A stretch of DNA of 64,000 nt from assembly GCA_022497155.1 (NCBI GenBank), contig MU385744.1, positions 62,001-126,000 of the forward strand. Reading direction: 5' to 3'. Position numbers and translations under genes: made by a program. The stretch's first letter is position 1; each line of letters starts with the position of its first letter. The DNA comes from Whalleya microplaca (Eukaryota > Ascomycota > Sordariomycetes > Xylariales > Xylariaceae). Below, piece after piece: positions 35,092-47,698 of the stretch. The notes under the pieces were generated by a model, which saw nothing but the letters and a program-made list of their open reading frames with translations, had not been told where the DNA came from and did not search any database.

Positions 35092-37078
35092 TCATGCATA
35101 CAAACCCTCCTGCCACCACGCGCAACGGGCATTCGCCGAATCATCCGTGATGACCGTCGAGCCTTCCGTAGCCAAGTTCGTCACGCGGGACGCAGCCCCA
35201 TACAGTGGCATGGCCACGCCGTCGGAGTCAGATGGGACCGAATCCATGACGAAGCTGACGATGTACCGCTGAAGGCGGTCGGCGACGTCCTTGTTCACAT
35301 CCTCGGTCTCGCCATTCTGGAAGACGTAAGAGGTTTCTTGACCGTGGACCCCGGGCGGGACGGCGAACTTGACTGTGGGGGTTTCGTCAACGACGAGCAC
35401 TAGCTACGGGCAAGTAGCCGTGAATCGGGGTAGGGAAGTCGGTAAATGAATGGAGTGACTTACTTCCATAGGCTCGGTCGCTCATCGCGCTTGCCAGATA
35501 CCATGGGTTACAGACGATGCTAGTGTCTTGCACCGTGACCATGGCACGCTGGAACTGGCTTTTGTAACCGTACGTTCCGTCGAACACCTCGGGATACAAG
35601 ATATCGTTGATGACGTTTACGATATCTTCCGAGACCATCGGCATGGCGTCGTACAGCATCTCGAGATAATCACCCTCAGTCTTGATGGACGGCTTCGTGA
35701 ACGTCAAACCCTCAAGAGAGTTATGCGATACCATGATACTGATGTTTTGGTTGAAAAACCCGTTGGCCAGCAGCTGTCCCGGTAAGGCGGGCGCGAAGGA
35801 GCCATCGACGACTGGGCCGTACATGTTGCTACCATATTGCGCGTGGCTGTAGATCTGTAAAGCATTGGCAGCAATTAGTGTCTCGCTCGGTAGTGCTCGT
35901 AGTTCTTCCAGTGAGGAAACATTAGCCATTTGCACCAGGTCCCTGAACACTAGTGTTGGGTTGTAGTTCGTCGGAGTGGGCATAAACGCGGGCGAGAACA
36001 TAATGGCCTGTTTGAAGCCTGGGTTCTCACCGGCGCCACCGAAACTCGTGATATGATGCATGATAGAGCCAGCGCCAGCCGATGCGCCCATGGCTGTGAC
36101 ACGATTCTTGTCTCCGCCGAAGAGATGGATGTACTTCTGCACCCACTGTAGCGCGAGGCGTTGGTCATACAACCCGGCGTTGAGGGTCCCGTCCGCTGCG
36201 ACTTCATCGCCTCCTAGCCACCCAAAAGCACCGAGGCGATAGTTCATCGCCACAAAGACAAATCCCGCATCGCGTCCGCTAGCCGCCAGGAGACCAGCTG
36301 GGTTAAAATTGCCATTTCCAGTCTTCTCGCCGCTAGAATAACCACCTCCATATATCTGTTTTGCAAGATTCAGTATATTTCAAGGTGACAGTACTTCATG
36401 AAAAGGTCGTAAAATCACAGGGGCTTCTTACGTAGACAAGCACCGGTATGCCCGAAGCATTCCGGTCGAAAACGGATCGCGGAGAAATCACGTCTAAGAA
36501 TAGACAGTCTTCGGTCGTTCTGGGATCGGAGCTGACCGGTAAGGGAGACTCGGGCACAGACTTCAATGCCTCATCATACTGGAAAGGCAGGCCAACCAGG
36601 TATTTCTTCGCGAACTCCTTGGCTATGATGGTCCAATTGCCAGAGGATTGGGGGCAGACGTGGCCGACGCTCCCATTCGTGATAGTGCAAATCCCTTGGC
36701 TCTGGGGCTCAAGTGGTGCCCTGAAGCGAAGGTCGCCTACAGGTGCCTCTCCATATCGGATGTTAGAGAAGTTGTAATAACCGCCTGTTTCCTGTTGGTG
36801 TCTTCGGGTCAGATGGATTCGTAGGAAAATGGGCAGGAAGTTCAGCTCACGTTGAGACTGATTGCTTGATGACATCCCTATTGAATTCTATCAGCGGGGT
36901 ATCTTCTAGAATGGGGTTTGCCATGCCATACGTATCCAAGATCAATTACAGGCAACGATGACTCTGCCATCGTAGCATCAAAGCTAGACGATGTAGCTAT
37001 ACCATAGGTAGCAGATGAAAACGACAGTAGCATAGCTGAGGTTACTAAGCAGTAATATCTTGGTGCCATCTTGATCAT
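35092..37078 (-). CDS. Secreted type-B carboxylesterase/lipase
   Basis: Alpha/beta-hydrolase of the cholinesterase-like family, expected to hydrolyse carboxylic esters outside the cell. Five exons: 36932-37078, 36851-36877, 36432-36791, 35464-36355 and 35092-35399; introns 54-76 nt; 577 aa. The second exon is only 27 nt and supplies GCHQAISLN between VIDLGY and ETGGYYNFSNIRYG, completing the usual N-terminal strand region. A signal peptide ends near residue 25. TTEDCLFLDV and YGGGYSSGEK are the family oxyanion-region motifs. The nucleophile is S270 in GASAG. VPPGVHGQE near the C-terminus probably carries the catalytic His. It lies downstream of, and in the same orientation as, a Zn2Cys6 regulator. 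Substrate unknown. Confidence 0.93.
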
Positions 37079-37894
37079 CGACGGACTGATTCAATAGTAT
37101 AGTAAACGAATGGCAACGGCTGATCAAATGAAAGACAGACTCAGAAGTGATATGGCCCTTCAAACCATCGGAAGGAGAAGGTGACCCTGAGGATAGGCGA
37201 GACGAGGGTGAGCTGGACCATACTGAAGGCCGCGCACTCTATTATAGGAATCTATAACATTATCTGTCTGCTCAACGTCAACACTCACCCTATCCCATAA
37301 TGCAGGTCTGTCTCTGAGGCCTGCATCGGGATCCAGGCGAATCTGGTATATTAGAACTCTGTAATAGCCCAGGTAAGGCCGGGGCTTCATTACGAGTAAC
37401 CTTGGATCGAGTTCCCAATGTGGTATAGTTTACGCCGTGGGTAACACGATATATCTGCAGCCCCCACATGACCTGCAATGTGCATACATGACAACTTCGA
37501 TCTTACCTTAGGGATCAGCTACCCGGTCTATGTAGACGGAGCTTTGCGTGATGCGTTTATGAGGTTTGAAATTTTGCCCGCCCATATCATTCAGGGAGAG
37601 ATGAATCGGAATCCGAAGTGCAAAAAGCTTCGCCTCTAAGACATGAGGATATTCTGGCAACTAAAGCGCCTTGTTTGATTGAATATGGGTGGTAGATTCT
37701 GCAGCTACTCCTTTAACACTGAAAGGCTTGAATCTCGATGATATGTGCCGGAAGCCCTACACCTCATGTAGAAGTATAGATGCGAAGCTCGGCAAAGGCG
37801 AGGGTTAGGTAAATGAACCCCTGAATCTAGAGGTAGGGTTTACTGAGTTCAAGTACCAACACAAGGCACTTCAGCTCTGCGGTCTCAAAGGTGG
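37079..37894. other. Carboxylesterase promoter region
   Basis: 816 bp between the regulator and the esterase, both on the minus strand. Only short chance frames are seen, and no clear TATA box. Confidence 0.55.
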
Positions 37895-39290
37895 CTATCC
37901 TCTCGGGTAGTGAAAAGCTTCGCTCGTAGCTTCGTTCCCGACTTCCTTCAATACCCAAATCATCAGATCTGGGTACAGCTCTCGGACCTCTCGCCAAACA
38001 GCTTGCACGGTCCACTCAGGCCATCTTTGAACCCACCAGATTTGCTTAACATCCCTTAGAGTAATGACCCAATGGGCCACAAGGATGAGGCTTAACGGAC
38101 AATGGGTTTTGACACGTTCAGTAAACGCAGGCTGGACCATCGCAAGCCACATACAGGCTACGTTATGTACACCCCTAGCCCCAGCAACACGCCGTACGGC
38201 CGTTTTCAGCTTGAACCCTGCATCGACCAAAACGCGTTTTTCCTGTCTTGAAGTTGTGCTTTCTTCGTCAAGTTCAAAAATCTTAGCAAGCACTCTATCC
38301 ACAGCTGCCTCAGCTTCTGGCCACGGCTTCTCGCCCGCTGTTGCAGCAAGGACAGACTGACGTAGCCTGGGGATCGTGCTGTTATTCAAGAGATTAAGAC
38401 TCTCTCGCCCGTGTCGGAAAATTGCCACTGTCCCCCTATACATGGACATGATCTGTGCTAGTAGATCAATCGTATCTCCTGTCGCACCGGCATGGGGTAG
38501 CGCGAATGCACACACAGTCAGAAGACCTGAGGCGGCAAGTGCTGGCTCACATGTTAGAGCTGTGACGGATTGAATAATTGGCCGGAGTGTTTCAATAGTA
38601 GAAGCTTTGTGTGCTAATGCTGTAACTAGATGTTGCGAATTGGCACGAGACGTAGGATTTGAGACGGACATGAGTGAAGCTAAATGGAGCGCCGAGACGG
38701 TGAGCACAGCATGGTGTACATACGCATGGGCCAACGAATAGCGAGTTATGGCTTCATGAAAGTCAGGTAGCACTTCTACCTGGGGATTAGTCGAGATGAA
38801 AATAAATGAAATCTGTGTATTATAATGATACAGAAGTTGCTGCGTTATGCGGTCAGGTTCTTGAAGTCTATTCAAGGGAAACCCCGAAATCGTCAGCGAG
38901 GCTGGAACTGGAGGTATCGATATGGATCCCGAAGCTGGCTCGAACAATGGCGTTATTGATGGAGACGGCCAAGAAGAATGTGCATGGGTCGCGGGAATTG
39001 ATGTCAAAGATGTCTGCCGCAGAGTTGTTGAAGCAGTAAAAGACGAGGACGTAGACGATGGCCTGGACTTATGACTGAACGGATCATATGATGACATAAG
39101 ATGCTTGAAGGTACATTCTTGGCCCTTCTTACGGCATCTCGAGCATCTGGGCTGTTGTTCGTCACACTTTGCGAAATCAGTTGTTTGGTTCTCAACTAGG
39201 TATGTTCTGTCCCTTGCTAACCTTGACTCGTCGGGCCTTGCATTGGATACAGCCATGATGAGAGTTGCTGTGGGATCTCCGGGATGGCAT
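37895..39290 (-). CDS. Zn2Cys6 transcription factor
   Basis: Two exons, 39222-39290 and 37895-39166, with a 55-nt intron inside the zinc cluster; 446 aa. Starting at MPSRRSHSNSHHGC, the cysteines C14, C17, C24, C31, C34 and C41 give the exact CX2CX6CX6CX2CX6C binuclear cluster. This requires the ATG at 39290. An overlapping longer frame that opens further upstream reads through the intron and loses the first two cysteines. A Ser/Thr/Pro linker (about 50-110) is followed by a helical fungal regulatory domain (YSLAHAYVHHAVLTVSALHL, QIMSMYRGTVAIFRHG), like the Upc2-type group. It may regulate the adjacent carboxylesterase, but this is only positional inference. Confidence 0.9.
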
Positions 39291-41349
39291 CTCTTCAGCT
39301 TAATCAATGATGTTCTGGTTCTGGGCACATCTTTCGCTGGGTATTCCTAGTGAGAAACGAGCAAGCAGCACAAGTGACCTCAGGCCAAGTTGAGCTTCAC
39401 AGAAAGATCAGCGAATAGGTCATGTCGGATGAATACTTAGTCATACAGCTAGGCTATAGGCACTGAGGTTCATCTTGACTGGTCTATATGCCACCTCTCT
39501 CGGTAACATCGATAGATTCACTTGAACTAGGTCTTGATACATAGGCAGGCGATGGAATTAAGAAGGAATTACCGACACTGTATTTATTATGAATTATTTA
39601 GTTGATACAAAGTGGCAAATTGTTCGTGGTTTGACTCACAACTGAATGATTCAAGCTTGTCCGGTATTGGTTGGTGTTGATCGACAGCAAAGACAGCAAC
39701 TCGAGCAATATCATACTTGTGTTTGGAAGAGTCCCGGTTTCTATCGAGCATAATATGCCTTTATTGCTAACTTCTAAGCATGAATATCAGCTTGATAGAG
39801 CCTAGCCTAAGCTTCGCGTAGCCTGGCCGTTGGTTCAAGGCGACAGCCTACGTTGTCAACGTGGCCAACCAATAGCACTAGGTACATAGGTAAATGTCTA
39901 ATAGGTATGATGAGCAATTGTTAGCAAGTACGGCAGACTGAAGGTACCGACGCATATGGATTATGGGGAGTCCAGAGGGAGTAACCTAATTGGCGTGGAA
40001 TGACATTGATTGATGCTTCCCGTGGTGTCTGAACGTAGGCACGGAGGACAAGGACAAGGTCTTACTTATCTCAGTGGGGCTCGCGATTGGCACAGACCAT
40101 GTCAAGGGGGAATGTCAGTTTTCAACCCTTGGCCAATCAAATGTAGATGAAATAAGCTTCACTCGGTCTTTCCGGTTGCGTATACTGTACCGACAGGTTA
40201 AATAGAAACTCAAAGCGCTTCTTATCGATGGCCACGAGTATACCATCTATCATGAAGCTAAACCGCATGATTTCCATCGCCTGAAAGGAGAGCTTGCTAG
40301 ATGCATAATACCCCAGTCTGCCATAGCTATTGGAAGGGAAAGGGGGGAAATGTTAGTTACGAAGCTCGGTGGCTTTGGCAGTTGGACTACATGATACGAA
40401 CGCGATCCATCACGCCGCTTCTTACTAGACTAAGACTTAGACAGAGATCATCGTCGATGAAAAGAAGCTAGGCGTAAGTATGTGATCCAGGCGCTCTTGT
40501 CATGAAGCGAACGTACGAGGTAGCATAACGATGCAGTTGTCGCACGAAGAACCTAACTAAACAGTTGTTCAGAACCAACCGCTTATATGTACAAAAGAGC
40601 AAAGAGCAAAGACACATTCTGAGACTCTTCTCAGATTAGCCCACACACTCTCTAGTTGTTGTAAGTTTCACCTTGATTTAAAGTCTAACGGCTGGCAACT
40701 ATCTTTAGTTACATTATCAAGTAACTAACAACATTGGTTTCTCCGAATCCAGCTGGCCCAGGTAGCCAGGGTACAATCAATACTGCTTCCCTACCCATAA
40801 CCGTCCCTGTAACCCAGAACATGATCCCTCTCCCAGTCTTCAGCCAGTTATGTACTTGTATCCTACACAAGTCCTCCATCAAGAGCCTGCTCAGCCAGTC
40901 GGTCCCAATATAACTCCAAATAGAGTATACGCAGCGTAGAGAGGTGTCGCGGATATGTCAGGCATAATTGCCGTATAGCAATTACGGCGTCGTTTTTGCG
41001 ACCAGAAGTCTTTGCATTCTCTCACAACTCAACGCTTTCCACTTGCGATGACTTGCAGATATAACGACTGTTGTACACATGATGAAGGGTTACCTATTGC
41101 GGCAACATCCTCAGAAATGAGAACAATTGTCGTAAACAAACCAGTAGAAGTCGGTTTCATAGGAAGGGGATGTGATTTTGTTCTCTGGTGAAAACCGACT
41201 TCTGGTTGAATGGGAGTGCGTTGTTCGTCTAGACGCTTCCGCAGTGCGAAGCTTAGATGCCGGCATGTGCTCTGCTGCGGGCTCATTGCCGCCAATGCTG
41301 CTATTGCTGCTCCCTGTTAGTCGAGATCAGCTGACATGAATCAGATAAC
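39291..41349. other. Intergenic region, 2.1 kb
   Basis: Promoter of the Zn2Cys6 gene plus sequence without a supported gene. A minus frame at 41029-41295 follows the interrupted gene below but lies after its stop and has no protein-like features. Confidence 0.55.
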
Positions 41350-42032
41350 TTACATAGCGTCCTGCACCTGAAATCTGATACCGGTCCGTCGTTGGTTCTT
41401 AGAGGCGTGGATGAGCTTAGTCAGCTCCCCAGCCTTCTGTCCGGATGGTGTTGGAATCTTTCTTCGCTCGAATGTAAGTTGAGGGCCCTCCGCTGGCTCT
41501 TCAGGTTGCGTTGAAGGTTCTGGCTTAGGCGAGTCGGTGTTTTCTTCTCGAAGAGCCTTCCAGGCGAGGGGCTCAAACCCATCTGGGCTCGACGTGTTGG
41601 GTCCATCCACTTCATCCCTAATTAGAGTTTAGTTAGCAAAGATTGAAAGAAGAAGAAAATTATCCTCGTCCCTACCTAAGGACTTGGGTAATTAAACTTG
41701 TTGAGTTGGCAACTCTTGTCTTACCTTTTTGGGTCGCCTTGCAGTGATGAAACCGTCGGTTCGGTAGATGTGAACGACTCCTTCTAGGTGTCGTCTTCAC
41801 TCTCCGAACCCGTTTGGCCTTGATGATTATGACAAGTTCGTTGCTGGTTTGGGGCTGTGGCATCTGATTCCATTGTGGCAAATCGACTCGCGGGTGAGTG
41901 AACACCTCCCACCGCGGCAAACTTGCCAGTGCTTTTGGCTTCGTTCGCAGGACTATGATCCATGGCTTTTTCAAACATCTGGTTGAATGCCTCGTATTCA
42001 CGTGGGTCTGTGGTTCGGATGGAAGAAGCCAT
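41350..42032 (-). pseudogene. Interrupted gene for a small disordered protein of unknown function
   Basis: A minus-strand gene I cannot assign. The frame starts at ATG 42032 (MASSIRTTDPREYEAFNQMF), runs 82 codons to GSESEDDT, meets TAG at 41784-41786, and continues in the same frame as KESFTSTEPTVSSLQGDPK to 41725. A good GT-AG intron follows (41618-41724, donor GTAAGA, branch GCTAAC, acceptor TTAG), and then an exon (41350-41617) coding DEVDGPNTSSPDGFEPLAWK and ending QVQDAM-stop. Without the TAG the product would be about 191 residues, hydrophilic and Ser/Pro/Glu-rich, with KAGELTKLIHASKNQRRTGI near the end. A nonsense mutation of CAG to TAG is the simplest reading. The alternatives are an unrecognised in-frame intron ending at that TAG, or readthrough. 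Confidence 0.5.
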
Positions 42033-45000
42033 TATGACACGGAGTAGCCGAAGTCGTAGTAAGAGCTGCGTAGGTGATTGGTTCAAAGAGTACCGAAGCA
42101 AGTTGGGAAATGAAGCCAACTGACGCGTCAAGTCGCGTAACGCGAAACAATGGTCGTGGAACTGACAAGAGCCAGGAAATGATGCTTGCAGAGCTGATGA
42201 TAGGGATGTAATCAAGGAAGATGGTATCAACGAAGGCGTTGTCGATTAAGACTTTGTTGGTGGGGGTTTTGTTGATGACAACGAGGTTGATGGAGATGCT
42301 GTTGATGGATAGGTCGAGAAAAATGTGTTGAGGAAGAGGTTGAGGAAGAGGTTGGGGAAGATGTATTATCAAGGGAGAGGTGGCCTTAAGTAGAAGAAGT
42401 GGGTGCTCAAAATTATTGGGTGTGCAGAATCAAGTACTTTGAGAAGAGTCAATGCTTCCAGCAGTACGTACAGCTGATAGATAGACGAGTTGCCATAGAA
42501 AGTGACATTGGCTGGCCAAGGTGAACGATCTCAGCGAGGCCACAATATCATTTCATCAAAAAGTTTACTGGTGCGCCGGGCAACCCCTGAAGGCAGATGA
42601 ATAGGTATCTGACTCCATCGTGTTCGACTAACCTCCTCGCCAAAAACCACACGTCTTCACAATCAGTGGGATATCAATGAATAACGATATCTACTCAAGC
42701 AGGAAACCTTGTAGTGCTTTCCTCCCCAGAGTAGACTTCAAACCGCCCCTCTAAGTACAGACTCTAGCTGATCAACCCGAGTATAGATACATATAGTAAA
42801 GCAAGCAATAGTCATACAACATAATACCGAGAATTTCGAGATATCTTGAGATCTCAGAAACCACTGTCCCCATTTTCTCGCTGCTGACTCTTCATCAAGG
42901 TGCTTCCACGAGTCGATATAGTCACTGCTTCTTGGGTTACTACACGCCCTGATCTTAGCATCCGTATCAAGAAGTCTTAGAGATAGAATTACCAACATGT
43001 CATCAGATCTGGTTGGGGATCAAAGCCTGTCAAGATGTTGATCTAGTTGGCTGGCCAATAATCATTTTCGCGTCCCTACATATTGAAGATACAGAAGCTT
43101 ACTAATGTAACGTCTTTGCATGAACATAGGTAGTCGCCCTGATATAGAAATACCATTGAATCAATGTTCAAGCTGATCAGAGAACTCCATTTGTTCCTCG
43201 ACTTCGCCTGATCCCTCGCCTCACAAGGCCGACAACCCGGTGGTAGGATCTGGAGTTGGATAGGTCCTGTAGCTAAGTTTGTTGTCTAGTGCAGTATGCC
43301 TGGCCTGATATAAAGCTAAATCCAACGAAAGAGAAGTATTTGGTATGTCATTCTCGATCGAAACATAAGTATTTCTCAAAATGACTTTCTCATGTTAGTC
43401 AGGATGGTCATCAGACCTGCTTGAATGGTACTCAAAACTCCGGTACGGGTTATACACATAGCACCAGTCGTCTATATATACCACATACAGTGAGACGCAG
43501 AGCAGATTGCCGATAATATAGTATCGTTTGCTAATGTTGTTAAACAGTAAATCCCCGCATACTCTAGCAAAAATCATCAAAATCAGCGAACCGTTAACAG
43601 GTTCTCTCATACTTAACATGGTTTTCTTTCTCTGTTTTATTAGCGTGTAATGAAATACTATCTCTTGAATTGTATTAAATTAGGTGCTTGATATTATATA
43701 CATGATCTTGTTATCGAATCAACCCCCTTTCCTCACACCTTGGTAGATAGAAGATGAATGTACAGAGTTAGACCACTCTTCAACATATAAAAAGCAAGTT
43801 AGAAGCCTAGAAGATGTTACTATCCTGGTCCAAGAACGGAAGCCGTGCCAAAGACTTAACTCGACTTACGTCTGTGCTATGGTTTGGTCTTGAACTTTAC
43901 GCTTCTGGATGACGCACTTAAACTAAGTTGTGAACATGTAGAAATGAAAAGCACAGCTAAAATCTATTCAATACGAGTTATGAACAACACATACATGTTT
44001 GCTGTATTATTGGGTGCTTCAAAAACAATTATCGGGTTTTAACATGATGATTACTATGCGGCACATCTGCTTAAGTTGCTCGGATCTGGTTAGTTTTGAT
44101 AGATCGGAGGTCATGGGTAAAATCACTTGGTAAGGGATAGCTTTGAACACCTGAGAGACGAAAGAAAAGGAGATTCAACACTCTAGGTAATTGTCCAGAG
44201 TCACGGCCACCGTTGTTATTTTGAGGCTATCTCGACTATCATAACAGAAGGGTACCATCAAGCGATGATGCTTGTGTCTTGTACTAAGTTTACCTAAGCA
44301 CAGTGATTCTGAGGCCGGCGATATGGTATCGTGCATGTGTACGTTCCAGAGCCCGCCTTCTCTTCCGTTACACCGGCTTGGCCCATCGATCGATGCCGAG
44401 AACGCATTACGTATTGGTAATCTTGTGATACACGTGGTACAGCTACATGTAGCTAGTTCTGGCAGAGCAGCTGGCCTATGCTAGGGAGCATGACGTTGAC
44501 GAATTATTACGGCAATAGACATTTTACAGTAAATATATTGGGAAAGCCACGCTGCTCTTGATTTCACGGTCGACTAAACTACGGGAATCGGCAGAGAAGA
44601 AAGGATGCTTCGTCCGACGTTGGGAAGTAGGTACACAATAGGCTAACAACCATATCGATTTATTGAACCAGGGATTGAAGATGAGGACAAACGCCAAAAT
44701 GCTACCTTGTAATAATCTCGCGTTTGTATCGACGTGATCGCAGGGCTGACTGCTTAAATATCACGTTCTCTTAATTTCAGACACCTTCCTGAATTGCTAC
44801 CTTGCTCCTGTATATCTCACAATATGGTCAATATTCGCGTGGCAATGTTGCAAAAGGAGTAACCACACCAGAGAGGCATTTCCCAGCTACATAGCTGCAT
44901 ATCTCTGTGATACTGCGGGGGACGATCTGGGGTAAGGCACTCAAGCTGTCAAGCAGTCAAGCAGCCAAGCAGCCAAGCCGTACGACATTTCCATCGTTCC

Positions 45001-47698
45001 CCGGCATTCCAAGTAGGACTGCAGAAGGCCTAACCAATCACAATGCTACTTATAATTGACTGCACACCATGTGAATTACTCGGTAAGACAGGAACCAAGT
45101 GGTTGCGTTGAGGATGTGATACACGTACTCTTAACGATAAAGGAGCTTTATAACTGCTACGTACATTACTTGTGAAAGTTAAAATGTACTTAGGTATCTA
45201 TGTACTAGTATTGAGATCTGCTTGCGCTTCAATAAACTCTTGGAGATCACATTTGTGGAGGAAGAGGGGAAAATGAGGAGAAGAACCTCTTTTTCTCCTT
45301 CTCATATGAGGTAGGGTACGTAGAAGCAAAAAAATGGTATAAGAAGTACACTACCATTGAACTATCAAACTATCCGGGACTTAGTGTTCGACGAAGGATG
45401 TCGCTCCATTCTGGTGCAATGCCGCGACTCGCGACGATTGATCCAGACTCTTGGGTTCCGCAGTCATTGCCAAAGCGCCTAGGCACGATACTTACATAGT
45501 ATAATCCGCAAATATGTATGAAGGATACTTGTCAAGCTTGTTGCTTGTGTTCTAATGACGACTAACCTAGAAAATTCTCCAAACAACTCCGCAGTTCACT
45601 GGGGCTCCTTACGATCATTGCCAAGTTAGACAGCCGTTGGTGTTGTCGAAATGCGGAAACAGCGCGGAAGCACTGCGGAAAAGGAAGAGGAACATCTCTC
45701 AACCTCTAAATGTCGGTCGGTGCCCTGCCCCGGCAGTCCGGGCCTATGAAAGAGCTAGCAAGTTAGCTCTGCCACCAGTAATTCGTATATGTATCTTCAT
45801 AACATCAAGATCCATCCGCCATCTCGGCTTATGTCCTACCCCGAATTAAAGTGTTTAGGTACAAAGTAGCGATTAAGGCCAGTATGCAATGATTCCTTAG
45901 GGAGCCAAGAGTACTACCAAGAGACGTCTTAAAATGAAATGCTGGGCATCAATTAGAATGAATCCTTTTAACATGGAAGAAACGGCTTAAACGGCTTATT
46001 CGGGTGATATATGCTGACATATGGGTTATGTAGCCAATCGTTTGCATACGCTTATTCCAAGTATGCATAACAATGCATTGTCTATTGGACGGGGGGTTTT
46101 CAGCCGAGCCAGCAGTCAGCACGATCATCGTTACAATCCCCCAAATGTCTCGCAATCAGTGTTCGCTTGATCCTGGAGCGAGACACACAATAGTTTTCCC
46201 TCTATTCCGAACGATTAAGGCTCTTCGCCTTGAAGTATATGTCTGAATATATTAGCTACTGCGAGGCCCTGGCTTAGTCTTGACTTCGAGATGTATCTGG
46301 GGTTCCCTCGTTACACATATGCTGATACCGCCACGTCGTCAGGGACGGCGACATACATATCTCTTACACACCTGGGCAGAGTACATTGTCTGCTTACTAT
46401 GTAATGTATACTTCCGACGCTTCTTATTGGCAGAAGCTCCCCCTGTTCCCCAGAGAACGAACCACAGTGCCCCAAGTTATCTCCCCCAATGGCAATGGGC
46501 AGCAGCGGCACAGAGGATCGTGGATGTCATCTTATGCATCTCACGCTATACCGCAAATTCGAATTAGGCCAAGGCGCTTCTCCATTGCCCCAAGGATTAT
46601 TACCTCATGGAATGGAACTAACAACAGCTGAAGTGGAACCACGCCCCTCTTCTCCGGAGACTAGGGGATCAGGAAGTTATCAAGATGATCAAGTGAACTC
46701 CAAAATCTACATCTACTGTCGAAGCAAGATCGAATTCAAAATTTAAACCATTCGTCCGGGCCCATTCCAATGGGCCTTACGTGTGTGCCCCCAGCGTCAG
46801 AGCCAGGATTGGCAGCCGTCTGCGTATGCAGAACTTCTATTTTCCTACCAAGGCCGCTAAGTGATGTGGTATGCCTGCGTGGGCTGTGCAGCAAGGCTAG
46901 CTAAGACACACACTACTGCGTAGGTCATTCTGCCACGTGCCGAGATCTTTCTCAATACCAAAGCCATCCCATTCAACCATCCCTCTCTACGCAATTGTAG
47001 GGTCTGCCTCGGTGAAGCGGAACAAACACCTGACCGTTCGGCGTTTAGTCTATCAGATGCCTACTTCATCCATCAGCGTTTACATCACACTTGTTGCATG
47101 CAATGCGTCTCCTTCTCCGCATTCGTTGGGAACTAGGGAAGAGCCCCAGTGCTGAGTGCCTAGGCCCATTCATCCAAAGACATTCGATGCGGAGAGCTTC
47201 GATGTAACCCAATCCAGAGGAGCTAGAAGCTATTGGGCGATTCAGCATACTGGGGTAGTCAACTACCCCGGGTGAACCGAACAATTTCGGGCATGGTACA
47301 TGTTATGGCACAGACATCCGCTCAACGACGTAGTAGCGTGGACGCCAATCTAGTCAGTAGCTGTATGATATGCAATTCCAATTATGTCCTTGTCTTGCCC
47401 CCTCCCCCGTCCTGCTGCTTAGGGGCTCTAGTCATCTATTTCTCCGCATGCCCCAGTTTGTTTACCAATTGATCATATATCCCCCGTTCCTCGTGCTTAA
47501 AAGACGTTGTCCTCCCCCATTTCCAGCCTTGGGGTTCATCCCTTTCGTCTCTAGTCGCGGTTACCAGCAAACGTTTAAGTCCGACTCCACTGTATACCAT
47601 TCACCTATATCGAGACACAACATAGCGCAAGCTGTCTCAGTTCTCGTTGTCGAAGGAACTGTCCAAGACGGAATAAAGTAATAGACTCACATCTCACC
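42033..47698. other. Gene-poor region, 5.7 kb
   Basis: The longest empty stretch in the window, with visibly AT-rich segments around 42.7-44.0 kb. Two minus frames at 42738-42998 and 43395-43619 have protein-like wording (YIDSWKHLDEESAARKWGQW; ILMIFARVCGDLLFN) but no splice structure that I could complete. They may be relics. A CAAGCAGT-like repeat lies at about 44941-44979. No transposase, reverse transcriptase or long terminal repeat was recognised. Confidence 0.5.
44941..44979. repeat. CAAGCAGC/CAAGCAGT short tandem repeat
   Basis: About four imperfect eight-base units in the gene-poor region, without an obvious role. Confidence 0.7.

Noticed and set aside
41314..41353. A 40-nt final intron in the interrupted gene at 41350-42032
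   Set aside because: It is too short, and the branch site abuts the acceptor. The frame ends naturally at TAA directly after QVQDAM.
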